Of a DNA stretch of 64,000 nucleotides, positions 1-11,699 are shown piece by piece (the stretch's first letter is position 1; each line of letters opens with the position of its first letter). Source of the DNA: Volvox africanus (Eukaryota; Chlorophyta; Chlorophyceae; Chlamydomonadales; Volvocaceae); the NCBI GenBank assembly GCA_030268105.1, contig BSDZ01000039.1:1-64000 (forward strand), in the 5' to 3' direction. The position numbers and the translations under genes are program-made. The notes beneath the pieces are model-generated. The model did no database searches and was not told where the DNA came from. It saw only the letters and a program-made list of their open reading frames with translations.

Positions 1-3000
1 CGCACCCTCACTGCCCCCTTCCTCCCAACCCGCCCCCTCACTGCCCCCTCCCTTCCAACCTGGCCCCTCACTGCCCCCTCCCTCCCAACCCGCCCCCTCA
101 CTGCCCCCTCCCTCCCAACCCGCCCCGTCACTGCCCCCTCCCTCCGAACCCGCCCCGTCACTGCCCCCTCCCTCCCAACCCGCCCCCTCACTGCCCCCTC
201 CCTCCCAACCCGCCCCGTCACTCCCCTCTCCCTCCCAACCCGTCCCCTCACTGCCTCCTCCCTCCCAACCCGCCCCCTCACTGCCCCCTCCCTCCCAACC
301 CGCCCCCTCACTGCCCCCTCCCTCCCAACCCGCCCCCTCACTGCCCCCTCCCTCCCAACCCGCCCCGTCACTGCCCCCTCCCTCCGAACCCGCCCCCTCA
401 CTGCCCCCTCCCTCCCAACCCGCCCCCTCACTGCACCCTCCCTCCCAACCCGCCCCGTCACTGCCTCCTCCCTCCCAACCCTCCTTCTTACTGCCCCCTC
501 CCTCCCAACCCGCCCCCTCACTGCCCCCTCCCTCCCAACCCGCCCCCTCACTGCCCCCTCCCTCCCAACCCGCCCCCTCACTGCCCCCTCCCTCCCAACC
601 CGTCCCCTCACTGCCTCCTCCCTCCCAAGCCTCCTCCTTACTGCCCCCTCCCTCCCAACCCGCCCCCTCACTGCCCCCTCCCTCCCAACCCGCCCCGTCA
701 CTGCCCCCTCCCTCCCAACCCGCCCCGTCACTGCCCCCTCCCTCCCAACCCGTCCCCTCACTGCCTCCTCCCTCCCAACCCTCCTCCTCACTGCCTCCTC
801 CCTCCCAACCCTCCTCCTTACTGCCCCCTCCCTCCCAACCCGCCCCCTCACTGCCTTCTCCCTCCCAGTCCGCCCCCTCACTGCCCCCTCCCTCCCAGTC
901 CACCCCCTGACTGCCCCCTCCCTCCCAACCCGCCCCCTCACTGCCCCCTCCCTCCCAACCCGCCCCCTCACTGCCCCCTCCCTCCCAGTCCGCCCCCTCA
1001 CTGCCCCCTCCCTCCCAACCCGCCCCCTCACTGCCCCCTTCCTCCCAACCCGCCCCCTCACTGCCCCCTCCCTCCCAACCCGCCCCCTCACTGCCCCCTC
1101 CCTCCCAACCCGCCCCCTCACTGCCCCCTCCCTCCCAACTCGCCCCCTCACTGCCCCCTCCCTCCCAACCCGCCCCCTCACTGCCCCCTCCCTCCCAACT
1201 CGCCCCCTCACTGCCCCCTCCCTCCCAACCCGTCCCCTCACTGCCTCCTCCCTCCCAACCCTCCTCCTCACTGCCTCCTCCCTCCCAACCCTCCTCCTTA
1301 CTGCCCCCTCCCTCCCAACCCGCCCCCTCACTGCCCCCTCCCTCCCAACCCGCCCCCTCACTGCCCCCTCCCTCCCAGTCCGCCCCCTGACTGCCCCCTC
1401 CCTCCCAACCCGCCACCTCACTGCCCCCTTCCTCCCAACCCGCCCCCTCACTGCCCCCTCCCTCCCAACCCGCCCCCTCACTGCCCCCTTCCTCCCAACC
1501 CGCCCCCACACTGCCCCCTCCCTTCCAACCTGGCCCCTCACTGCCCCCTCCCTCCCAACCCGCCCCCTCACTGCCCCCTCCCTCCCAACCCGCCCCCTCA
1601 CTGCCCCCTCCCTCCCAACTCGCCCCCTCACTGCCCCCTCCCTCCCAACCCGCCCCCTCACTGCCCCCTCCCTCCCAACCCGCCCCGTCACTGCCCCCTC
1701 CCTCTCAACCCGCCCCCTCACAGCCCCCTCCCTCCCAACCCGCCCCCTCACTGCCCCCTTCCTCCCAACCCGCCCCCTCACTGCCCCCTTCCTCCCAACC
1801 CGCCCCGTCACTGCCCCCTCCCTCCCAACCCGCCCCCTCACTGCCCCCTTCCTCCCAACCCGCCCCCTCACTGCCCCCTCCCTTCCAACCTGGCCCCTCA
1901 CTGCCCCCTCCCTTCCAACCTGGCCCCTCACTGCCCCCTCCCTCCCAACTCGCCCCCTCACTGCCCCCTCCCTCCCAACCCGCCCCCTCACTGCCCCCTC
2001 CCTCCCAACCCGCCCCCTCACTGCCCCCTCCCTCCCAACTCGCCCCCTCACTGCCCCCTCCCTCCCAACCCGCCCCCTCACTGCCCCCTCCCTCCCAACC
2101 CGCCCCGTCACTGCCCCCTCCCTCTCAACCCGCCCCCTCACTGCCCCCTCCCTCCCAACCCGCCCCCTCACTGCCCCCTTCCTCCCAACCCGCCCCCTCA
2201 CTGCCCCCTTCCTCCCAACCCGCCCCGTCACTGCCCCCTCCCTCCCAACCCGCCCCCTCACTGCCCCCTTCCTCCCAACCCGCCCCCTCACTGCCCCCTT
2301 CCTCCCAACCCGCCCCGTCACTGCCCCCTCCCTCCCAACCCGCCCCCTCACTGCCCCCTTCCTCCCAACCCGCCCCCTCACTGCCCCCTCCCTTCCAACC
2401 TGGCCCCTCACTGCCCCCTCCCTTCCAACCTGGCCCCTCACTGCCCCCTCCCTCCCAACTCGCCCCCTCACTGCCCCCTCCCTCCCAACCCGTCCCCTCA
2501 CTGCCTCCTCCCTCCCAACCCTCCTCCTCACTGCCTCCTCCCTCCCAACCCTCCTCCTTACTGCCCCCTCCCTCCCAACCCGCCCCCTCACTGCCCCCTC
2601 CCTCCCAACCCGCCCCCTCACTGCCCCCTCCCTCCCAGTCCGCCCCCTGACTGCCCCCTCCCTCCCAACCCGCCTACCTCACTGCCCCCTTCCTCCCAAC
2701 CCGCCCCCTCACTGCCCCCTCCCTCCCAACCCGCCCCCTCACTGCCCCCTTCCTCCCAACCCGTCCCCACACTGCCCCCTCCCTTCCAACCTGGCCCCTC
2801 ACTGCCCCCTCCCTCCCAACCCGCCCCCTCACTGCCCCCTCCCTCCCAACCCGCCCCCTCACTGCCCCCTCCCTCCCAACTCGCCCCCTCACTGCCCCCT
2901 CCCTCCCAACCCGCCCCCTCACTGCCCCCTCCCTCCCAACCCGCCCCGTCACTGCCCCCTCCCTCTCAACCCGCCCCCTCACTGCCCCCTCCCTCCCAAC

Positions 3001-5125
3001 CCGCCCCCTCACTGCCCCCTTCCTCCCAACCCGCCCCCTCACTGCCCCCTTCCTCCCAACCCGCCCCGTCACTGCCCCCTCCCTCCCAACCCGCCCCCTC
3101 ACTGCCCCCTTCCTCCCAACCCGCCCCCTCACTGCCCCCTCCCTTCCAACCTGGCCCCTCACTGCCCCCTCCCTCCCAACCCGCCCCCTCACTGCCCCCT
3201 CCCTCCCAACCCGCCCCGTCACTGCCCCCTCCCTCCGAACCCGCCCCGTCACTGCCCCCTCCCTCCGAACCCGCCCCGTCACTGCCCCCTCCCTCCCAAC
3301 CCGCCCCGTCACTGCCCCCTCCCTCCCAACCCGTCCCCTCACTGCCTCCTCCCTTCCAACCCTCCTCCTTACTGCCTCCTCCCTCCCAACCCGTCCCCTC
3401 ACTGCCTCCTCCCTCCCAACCCTCCTCCTCACTGCCTCCTCCCTCCCAACCCTCCTCCTTACTGCCCCCTCCCTCCCAACCCGCCCCCTCACTGCCCCCT
3501 CCCTCCCAACCCGCCCCGTCACTGCCCCCTCCCTCCCAACCCGCCCCCTCACTGCCCCCTTCCTCCCAACCCGCCCCCTCACTGCCCCCTTCCTCCCAAC
3601 CCGCCCCGTCACTGCCCCCTCCCTCCCAACCCGCCCCCTCACTGCCCCCTTCCTCCCAACCCGCCCCCTCACTGCCCCCTCCCTTCCAACCTGGCCCCTC
3701 ACTGCCCCCTCCCTTCCAACCTGGCCCCTCACTGCCCCCTCCCTCCCAACTCGCCCCCTCACTGCCCCCTCCCTCCCAACCCGTCCCCTCACTGCCTCCT
3801 CCCTCCCAACCCTCCTCCTCACTGCCTCCTCCCTCCCAACCCTCCTCCTTACTGCCCCCTCCCTCCCAACCCGCCCCCTCACTGCCCCCTCCCTCCCAAC
3901 CCGCCCCGTCACTGCCCCCTCCCTCCCAACCCGCCCCCTCACTGCCCCCTTCCTCCCAACCCGCCCCCTCACTGCCCCCTCCCTTCCAACCTGGCCCCTC
4001 ACTGCCCCCTCCCTTCCAACCTGGCCCCTCACTGCCCCCTCCCTCCCAACTCGCCCCCTCACTGCCCCCTCCCTCCCAACCCGCCCCCTCACTGCCCCCT
4101 CCCTCCCAACCCGCCCCCTCACTGCCCCCTCCCTCCCAACTCGCCCCCTCACTGCCCCCTCCCTCCCAACCCGCCCCCTCACTGCCCCCTCCCTCCCAAC
4201 CCGCCCCCTCACTGCCCCCTCCCTCCCAACCCGCCCCGTCACTCCCCTCTCCCTCCCAACCCGCCCCCTCACTGCCCCCTCCCTCCCAACCCGCCCCCTC
4301 ACTGCCCCCTTCCTCCCAACCCGCCCCCTCACTGCCCCCTTCCTCCCAACCCGCCCCGTCACTGCCCCCTCCCTCCCAACCCGCCCCCTCACTGCCCCCT
4401 TCCTCCCAACCCGCCCCCTCACTGCCCCCTCCCTTCCAACCTGGCCCCTCACTGCCCCCTCCCTCCCAACCCGCCCCCTCACTGCCCCCTCCCTCCCAAC
4501 CCGCCCCGTCACTGCCCCCTCCCTCCGAACCCGCCCCGTCACTGCCCCCTCCCTCCGAACCCGCCCCGTCACTGCCCCCTCCCTCCCAACCCGCCCCGTC
4601 ACTGCCCCCTCCCTCCCAACCCGTCCCCTCACTGCCTCCTCCCTTCCAACCCTCCTCCTTACTGCCTCCTCCCTCCCAACCCGCCCCCTCACTGCCCCCT
4701 CCCTCCCAACCCGCCCCGTCACTGCCCCCTCCCTCCCAACCCGCCCCGTCACTGCCCCCTCCCTCCCAACCCGCCCCCTCACTGCCCCCTCCCTCCCAAC
4801 CCGCCCCGTCACTGCCCCCTCCCTCCCAACCCGTCCCCTCACTGCCTCCTCCCTCCCAACCCTCCTCCTTACTGCCCCCTCCCTCCCAACCCGCCCCCTC
4901 ACTGCCCCCTCCCTCCCAACCCGCCCCCTCACTGCCCCAACCCGCCCCGTCACTGCCCCCTCCCTCCCAACCCGCCCCGTCACTGCCCCCTCCCTCCCAA
5001 CCCGCCCCCGTCACTGCCCCCTCCCTCCCAACCCGTCCCCTCACTGCCTCCTCCCTCCCAACCCTCCTCCTTACTGCCCCCTCCCTCCCAACCCGTCCCC
5101 TCACTGCCTCCTCCCTCCCAACCCC
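1..5125. repeat. 30-bp minisatellite array with higher-order periodicity
   Basis: About 170 tandem copies of a 30-bp C-rich unit (CCCCCTCACTG / CCTCCCTCCCAACC core) run from the left edge, where the array is cut off, to about 5,125. Variants (CGTCCCC, CTCCTCC, CTTCCAACCTGG, CAGTCCG) come in ordered blocks. The order from about 1,261 to 1,740 recurs from about 2,521 to 3,000, exactly 1,260 bp (42 units) later, so the array also grew by duplicating long blocks. A 31-bp unit near 2,670 and a shortened unit near 4,930 shift the register. Because 30 is a multiple of 3 and the unit lacks stops, long decapeptide-repeat frames are open on the minus strand; I read these as an artefact. Confidence 0.97.
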
Positions 5126-6279
5126 CCCCGATGTTGCAGAATCCATGTTTCACTCCTTGTAACCTCTTTTCCACGCATCATCAGGAGCCGCATGTGAGGC
5201 GGATACACTGATACAGCAGCTTCTCTTCTACCGTGCCTGATGGAGAGTGTTGCAGCATGGACGCCTGGCTACGAAGCAAGGGTGTTTGTGCAGGGACGTT
5301 TTAGGTTAGGTTGGTGGTGATGGATTTTTTGCTGGCAGGTTCTAACTGTTTAGAGCTAGACAGGTGCTCATGGCCCCTCCGATTTATTTGCGGTGGCGGC
5401 AAGGTGTTTGTGGCACCCCCTTAAAAGAGCAGCAGTAGCATGCAGGACGCCTGGCTGCAGGACTCGTTCATATGGTTGCCATGCTGGCTGAATGTCGTGG
5501 TGCAGCCATAGAGGAGGTATTAGAGAGACGAAATTGAGATTGGATGGAGGCACTGAATGATTGCGGCCATAGAGGCTGTAATCATGTTGGCGGTGGTGGC
5601 AGTCGTAGTGGTGGCAGAGCTACTTAATAAAGTGTGAAAGCTGGTGAATGAGAGGGGTGCGGCATGTGGACTGAATTCTGAAATCCGAATGGAATCTTGT
5701 TTATTCTCTTCAAATACGTCATAGCCTTATAGTGGGTTGGGTTGGGTACTTCTCCTCTATAGAGGGGCTAACACGCAAGCTAATGATAGAGGGGCATGTC
5801 GCCGGATGAGAGGACAATCACAGGTATCTAATAAAATCAGGATGGGGGGCGAGGTTAGGTCGGACCTTATATGTCGTACTCCAATGGTTCATCTGAATGG
5901 ATTGTCTCCGAGACCCTGCACTTGTGAGTGCAAGAGATTTCACTTATGTTTATCGTGATGTTGTGGTGTTACTGCATATTGCGCGCCTGTATGATTGTGT
6001 TTGTTGTGTTTGCTGCAAACGTGTTAAATCTTAGTAAGCTAGCTTTGACAATCTATCGGTGACCCAGGGGAGAGGTGAATAACACTTAGTCAAGGCGGCC
6101 AGTGCGTTATCTTCACTGCCATGGATCGGCATTTTGCTGATTATCCTACCTAGGTGCACTGGTCACTGGTTATTACTGGCCATAGATGGCCGCCATATTG
6201 CGATGCCATGCGATTGCTTAATGATACCTGCAGTAATAGGATCAGGGGTATCTGTGGTTCGCGACCTGAAGGGCATGGG
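5126..6279. other. gene-free stretch
   Basis: Only short open frames without splice-consistent neighbours or recognisable motifs. I see no gene, RNA gene or mobile element here. Confidence 0.5.
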
Positions 6280-6366
6280 TGTAGTATCCTGGGGTAGTCT
6301 GCAGAATTGGACCATAGGTGGTCATCTTCTGATCAAGCCTTTCTGGGTGGACACAACAGTCTTACG
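6280..6366 (+). repeat. degenerate LTR-like copy (TGTAGTATCC family)
   Basis: Begins TGTAGTATCCTGGGG and keeps the blocks ATTGGACCA, GGTCATC and GACACAACAG, in the same order as the reverse complement of the solo LTRs at 6,926 and 50,155. It carries small deletions and no matching target duplication is seen. It lies opposite in direction to the copy at 6,926. Confidence 0.6.
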
Positions 6367-6538
6367 AAAATCGGTCCCGAGATGGGCAAGGCCTGATCCG
6401 GATACGTTTTTTCGAGATGGCAGGTTGATGCAGGATACCTGGCCGCTTGGAGGGTTACCTTGTATGGATCTCTCCTTCGAGGGTGGTAATTCATCCGGCC
6501 CCTTGGATGTGAGGACACATCATTGAGTATGGGAGTAT

Positions 6539-6626
6539 GTGTATTATTCTGAGGTATCTACGGGTAGTGTCCAGGATTGGACCGCAGACGGTCATCTTCC
6601 GAGGTATGTGGGACACACGGTATTGC
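6539..6626 (+). repeat. second degenerate LTR-like copy
   Basis: Keeps GGTATCTACGGGTAGTGTCC, ATTGGACC and GGTCATCTTCCGA from the same repeat family. The ends are diverged and there is no clear target duplication. Confidence 0.5.
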
Positions 6627-6925
6627 ATGGTAGTGGTGCACGGCCCCACTGGATGATGGGGCCGTTGGTGCGGTGAAAGCTGGATTGTATGGTTTCAATG
6701 TGGGGTATGCATCCCAGATGCTGTGTAATGCACTCATGTTTTCGCATACACTCCGTTGGTTCTCCGTGATCAGGGGAATATCTTCAGGGGAATATCACTG
6801 CACCAGGTGCAGGTCAAGCAAGGACATGGAATGCAGTTCATCACAGCCCACAGATGGATGGGACTATGGGGCGTGCAGATATGGGTCGGCATCTTTCGGC
6901 CTGAATGCGTGCTTTTGGAAGTTGT

Positions 6926-7028
6926 TGTTGTACCTCTGTTGCGTCGGCCTGCAAAGGCCCGATCGGAAGGATGACCATCTGAGGTCCAGGATCCTTTGAC
7001 ACTGCCCGTAGAAACCCAGGATACTACA
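6926..7028 (-). mobile_element. 103-bp solo LTR with 5-bp target duplication
   Basis: Starts TGTTGTACC and ends GATACTACA, the TG...CA form expected of an LTR, with inverted termini that match at most positions. It is flanked on both sides by GTTGT (6,921-6,925 and 7,029-7,033), a perfect 5-bp target duplication. It is clearly related along its length to the element at 50,155. No internal retroelement sequence adjoins it, so recombination between two LTRs probably left a single copy. The strand is given to match the orientation of the related copy beside the gypsy element at 42.8-46 kb. Confidence 0.85.
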
Positions 7029-7033
7029 GTTGT

Positions 7034-7982
7034 GCGACACGTTGTGCGACAAGGAGGCGCGTGTACTTATCCAGTATGTTATTACCTAAGTTATCTAAGT
7101 GCAAATTTTGAGTGTGGGACTTCTATCGACCATTACGTGATGGCATGGCTTAGGGTTTAAAGCAAAAATATTGTAAGTAATTGTCTACACCCTTTGAGCA
7201 TCCTGAAGTTGTAAGACCATGATATGGCGAACGCTGTGTCGCATGCTGCATTACAATACGCTCTGACCACCTTGTCTTGCGGCTGATCTGCATGGCTGAC
7301 AAGGCTTTATTTTCCTTGACCAAGTCGAAGACGTATGCATGAGCATGTCCTCACAATGATATGCTTCCGAGACCACACACATTCAGATTGCTATTTTTAA
7401 GCGAGAGATGTGATCAATGTGACAATTGACAATTGATGCAATTATGACAACCATCTCAAAGCTGCTGTCATCAAGTCCGTTGGGGAACATGACGTTCACT
7501 CTTGTGCCGCCATGCACTTCAAGGTAAGCACATCCAACCGCTCCTTTCCTCGTTCATTCACCTGTAAAGATCCCCATGCTCAACCTGCAACCCCGCTGTC
7601 TATACGTTCCAGAGCCCTGTCCAAAGCATACATAAATGGCCGGCATCATTACTACTGGGATCATACTCGGCACCATATCGCTGGGATTCCCACAATGTCC
7701 TTAACATGCCTTAACCTTCCATGTTGTGTTGGCCCCGTCGATCCGTTTGGTCGTTGCCATGCGACCCATGAGGTCATGGAGGACAAAAGACGTGAAACAA
7801 TGTGCTGCTGAAGCGTGTTGTGATGCCGTCATCTTCAGCTCCAACAGACAAGCAATACCGCCTACGCAACGTGTCTAAGATTCAAACAACAATAGCTGCA
7901 TACTTTGGCTGACAACACAACTTTGACAACTGGCTGCTAACCTGGAGCACACCGTCATTTTCTGCAAAAGCTGTATCGGCCG
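7034..7982. other. gene-free stretch
   Basis: Nothing recognisable. It may contain the 3' untranslated region of the minus-strand gene ending at 7,983; a TGTAA motif, the usual volvocine poly(A) signal, is present on the minus strand at 7,251-7,255, which is far away. Confidence 0.4.
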
Positions 7983-9294
7983 TCAACCTGGCATTGGCGC
8001 TGGCGGCAAGGAAGCAGTTGAAGTCGTGAAGCGCACCTGTGCGACGCCCGTCCGGCGGCCGCCATCCCCCATGAGAAGAACCACGTACGGCGTGCCGGGT
8101 TTCAGAACTGGACACCTCTGGCAGCGACGCGCGTAAAATGGTCCTACAAATTCGGACGGTGTCGTTTGGTTGAGCACCATCCCAAAGCTACTGGTACACT
8201 CATCCACGGACGTGTTTGGCTTAACACTTCCCCCGTAAACGTCCCCCCTATCAAGTGTCAGAACGCTGTTCCTGATGGTGAGCGTGTAGTTGGTGTACTT
8301 GGAGTCCACGTCCACTACGCCACAAGCCACGACAAATGGAAAGAGCTTCGCCCGGGGACCTGCAGAACCCCCTGTGATATCACGCACGTCGTCCCCCTCC
8401 ACGTCATCCAGCTGCACCGCGCCCGCAGTAGCCAGGGTGCGGCGGTGACCGCTGGCCCCATGCACCATTAAGCACGGCATGCTGCTGCGCCAACAGCCAC
8501 TGCGGCGCCCCAGGTCAAACCTTCGGCCACCGACGTCCAGCTCCTTGCCGCTAATCGCTGCGCCTGGGTTGAGTTTTGTGGAACTTGCTAGGCGCCGCCT
8601 TTCGAGGTTCAAGGGATGGAGGAACCCAAGATGCAGTTTTCATGCGGCCATAATGCAGCACGGCGTCAGATGCCGGCAAGCCAGGCTCCAAGGCAAGCGG
8701 TTAAGTAGCCTGAGGAGCACTAGCTGCGTGACTCAGGGTCCAACCCGTGCATGCACGAAAACCCCTCCACATTTGCCGCTGCTACACACAGCAGCACAAA
8801 AAGTACATTTAAACATGCATACCGAGATTGGCAGCAAGAAGATGTAGAGAGCAGCAGGTGAAGGGGGCAAATGTCATGCCCAGCTGTTCGCGCTCAGTCA
8901 TTGACGGCAGGCAGGTTTTGGAGCTGTAAAACTAAGCCAAACTCCAAGTGACAGCAACAGTGTAACAATCCATAGACCCACCCCGATGTTTTAGCCCCGG
9001 CGGTTGACGCCTCGGGCAGCAAGGCGTAGTACACCACCGCAGCCCGGTTTAGCTGTACTACCAGGCTCACGTGGCTTGGCCCCACAGCGACCACCTCCGG
9101 ATCGAGCGTGAACTTGGTGCGGCCCAGCCGGTCCCAGGGCACCAGCAAACCCACCAACAGCCCTACCGCCAATAGGAACATGAGGACCCAGGCAACCGCC
9201 AGCCACAGCGTTCTCCGGGCGGTCCATGAATACTGCCACGCAGCGTAGAACCTGGCGGAGTGGAAGGTGTTTGGGGGTTGCAATGAACCGGTAA
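7983..9294 (-). CDS. type II membrane protein with extracellular cysteine-containing domain (5' incomplete)
   Basis: Two exons chain in phase: 9,294-8,982 (donor GTGGGT, phase 2) and 8,598-7,983 (acceptor GAAAG, stop TGA at 7,983). The first exon encodes a short basic stretch rich in Trp, Tyr and Arg, then one strong membrane segment (LAVAWVLMFLLAVGLLVGLL), then a beta-rich stretch. The second exon continues outside the cell with NYT and NQT N-glycosylation sites and a CQRC motif before GTPYVVLLMGDGGRRTG. That end resembles fibronectin-like repeats of algal surface proteins, from memory only. The basic segment before the membrane helix suggests the N-terminus is cytoplasmic. No start codon is visible; the 9,294 border is an acceptor, so an upstream exon is missing from my model. 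Function unknown. Confidence 0.65.
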
Positions 9295-9637
9295 CTACTC
9301 AACACGCCCCTGGCAAGTAGGGACCGTTGGATATCACAGCTATGTAAATTGCCGTTACATTGTGTCCGTTGGATCGGTAGACATGGCTGTCGTGTGGATA
9401 CCGGGTCTGATGGGCCCAGGCGTGTGGTATGGCACCACCCCTCCTAGGCCGGGTGGGCTTTCGCCGGGTGGCCCAGCGCAGCTGGACGCTAGTGTCATGT
9501 TAGCAGCCCAAGCAAGCCCATGCCGTCTGACCACACAGGATGAGACATGCGACGTACATCAGCACTAATCGGCCGCATGTGCACGACAGCTCAGCTGCAG
9601 TATGATCCTTTTACCATCCATAATTTCGAGCCCCGAC
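9295..9637. other. spacer, possible 5' exon of the membrane-protein gene
   Basis: Should hold the first exon of the gene ending at 7,983, but no ATG exon joins it in phase. Nothing else is recognised. Confidence 0.35.
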
Positions 9638-11695
9638 TCAGGCTGGGGGAACCGCGTACACGCACCTCCAGCAGTGGTGCGCAGGATGCAGCATGTACGG
9701 CAGGAAAAGTATGAAGTATGGTCGCCGGCTGTGCCTGGATACCGTGCCGCCGCTGTTGCGCCAAGTAGGTGGACCACTACCCCTCACACCACCTATACCC
9801 GGCGGCTGAAGGACCGCTCTGCTGACGGCTGCCGGTCGGCTCCCGCGCTGCATTACAACAGGGCTTGCTTGCGAGCCGGGACCAGAGCCTGTCCTACCGC
9901 CTTCCGCAGCCGCGTCCAATGAATCCCTGGAAGGTTCATCCGGTTGATTGAGACCCATTCCTGCTTGTTTCCGCACAAGGGGCCTCTGGCGGCCTGATGC
10001 TGCTGTGTCCGTGTGTGAGCTCCCCGCCTGAATTGCTACAGATGCCACCATCACCTCATCCCTGGGCACTTGTGCCCCTGTTGCGGCTGCCAGCTCTGTC
10101 CCCCTGGTCAGCAGCTGCTGCCGCACGCTGTCATTCTCCGCCGCCAGTTGGAGCAGCTGCTGTTTCTGTGACTCCAGAGCCATCAACAAATTTCTGGGCG
10201 TGCAAATGTCGAGAAAGGAAAATAGGTGCACCTCTGACATGTGTACGACATGTTCGTGATCCAACTGGCATAACAATCAGCAGCTGAAGGAAGGTCGACA
10301 TGGTGCATAAGGTATTTAAGGTGTGCGAGCACCAGCCCAGGTCCGTGCCAACAGATATGGCCGCATAAGATCACAAGTTTCCCCCATCTGCTTGCACTGC
10401 CTCACCATAGACCACGAGCCTCCAATTACTTAGCGCTCACAATGGGCCACTCAGGGAAGGTAAAGGGTACATGTGCTGTTGCCCCCACGCGTGTTCTGCA
10501 GTGGCACACGCACCTGATCTCCAATTGGTCATGCTCATGCAGCTGCTTAAACACCTGGGGGTACAGGGAATGAAGCAAGGAGCCGCGCGTAAATGTCAGG
10601 TGCACCCGGCACACGGTGAAAGAGGAGTCAGGCGACTGCCGATTGTTAGTAGACCGCAAACGTCCTGCAAGTCCCTGCAGGTGCAGCTTCTGCCAGTGCA
10701 GGTTACTGTCATAGCGTCCATAGCAGACCCATGTTGACTCGATCTGGTCAGATGCACCAGGTTGGTCCAGGACAGAGTTGGCACTGGCCTTAGACTTGGG
10801 TTATATGCATGGAGGCGAATGGGGGATTTGGGGATGACGTGGCATAAGGCGATTTGGGGACGACGCTGGGGCACACTGTGTGTGTGTGCCGGTACGGCAC
10901 TGGACTACGGGTTGCATGATCCCAGATGGCGCATGCCCCAAAACATTATTGAATCGTCCTGACTACATAACAGTCATAACGTGTGCAAATTTCTTCGCCT
11001 GCATTGATTTCTGTAACCGCACCTACGGATTTATCTAATTGGATGAAATTCGTATCTAAGGATCTTTCCAAACTTGTGAGGGATCGTGCAGACCCCCCTG
11101 GCGCTTGGCATGGTCGAATGGCAGGTCTGCACAATGGTCAGAGCAGTCTGTCCCATCCAGTCCCGCAGCTTCCCCGGCAAGGGTTACCCCTCCTCTGGGA
11201 TGGTATATGGTCCTATAGGATTAGTACAGGAAAATGGGACTCTCACTTGGTGGAGGTTGTCCATCTGAGCAGAGATTGCCCGGTACATCGGGTCGCCTTG
11301 AGTGAGGCGCAGGCTGTCGAGGAAAGGAGTCAGTGCGTACTGCAGTCATGTGAGAAAATTCCACCGAAGGTATCAGGACGGACCGAAACACATTGGGTCG
11401 TAAAGTCGCGACGCCATAGTCTATGCGCCGCAGACAAAGGGCAGCGCCTGGATTATGCACATGACCTAGGTAACAAGGTTAAGCCCAACACTTCCGCAAA
11501 CTACATTTTGTACACTGAATGGGGTGGTGCGGGTTACGCATCGGAAGGCCCCTGGCCAGCTGCGGGACACCTCCGCAGGAGATGGGGGAGAGGGCATGCG
11601 GGTAAACCAACACAGTTTGCAACCCGCATATTGCGCAGGGGTCATACCTCCGTACTTTGCCCAGCATATTGCCCGTTTGCTTCGGCATTACTCAT
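9638..11695 (-). CDS. unrecognised multi-exon protein with a coiled coil
   Basis: Exons that chain in phase: 11,695-11,648 (ATG, 16 codons, donor GTATGA), 11,339-11,247 (31 codons, donor GTGAGA), one starting at 11,168 (LRDWMGQTALTIVQ, 3' border unclear), 10,794-10,514 (donor GTGCGT, phase 2) and 10,193-9,638 (pyrimidine-rich acceptor, stop TGA). The 10,514/10,193 join gives HEHDQLEIRNLLMALESQKQ, entering a leucine- and glutamine-rich coiled coil of about 40 residues, followed by a low-complexity basic tail. A conserved-looking block WVCYGRYDSNLHWQKLHLQG lies in the 10,794 exon. I do not recognise the family. A DNA-binding or scaffold role would be a guess from the coiled coil alone. The link between the 11,168 and 10,794 exons is the weakest part. 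Confidence 0.6.
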
Positions 11696-11699
11696 ACTT

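Noticed and set aside
2674..5146. Minus-strand frames of more than 700 codons made of decapeptide repeats
   Set aside because: They come from a 30-bp satellite unit without stops, several frames are open at once, there is no start context or splice partner, and the variants follow DNA-level block duplication.
8479..8847. Plus-strand frame of 122 codons
   Set aside because: It overlaps the coding exon of the minus-strand membrane protein and looks like antisense composition.
10946..11134. Minus-strand INAGEEICTRYDC, resembling the end of a SET domain
   Set aside because: Only one short motif; no other SET motifs nearby join it in phase.
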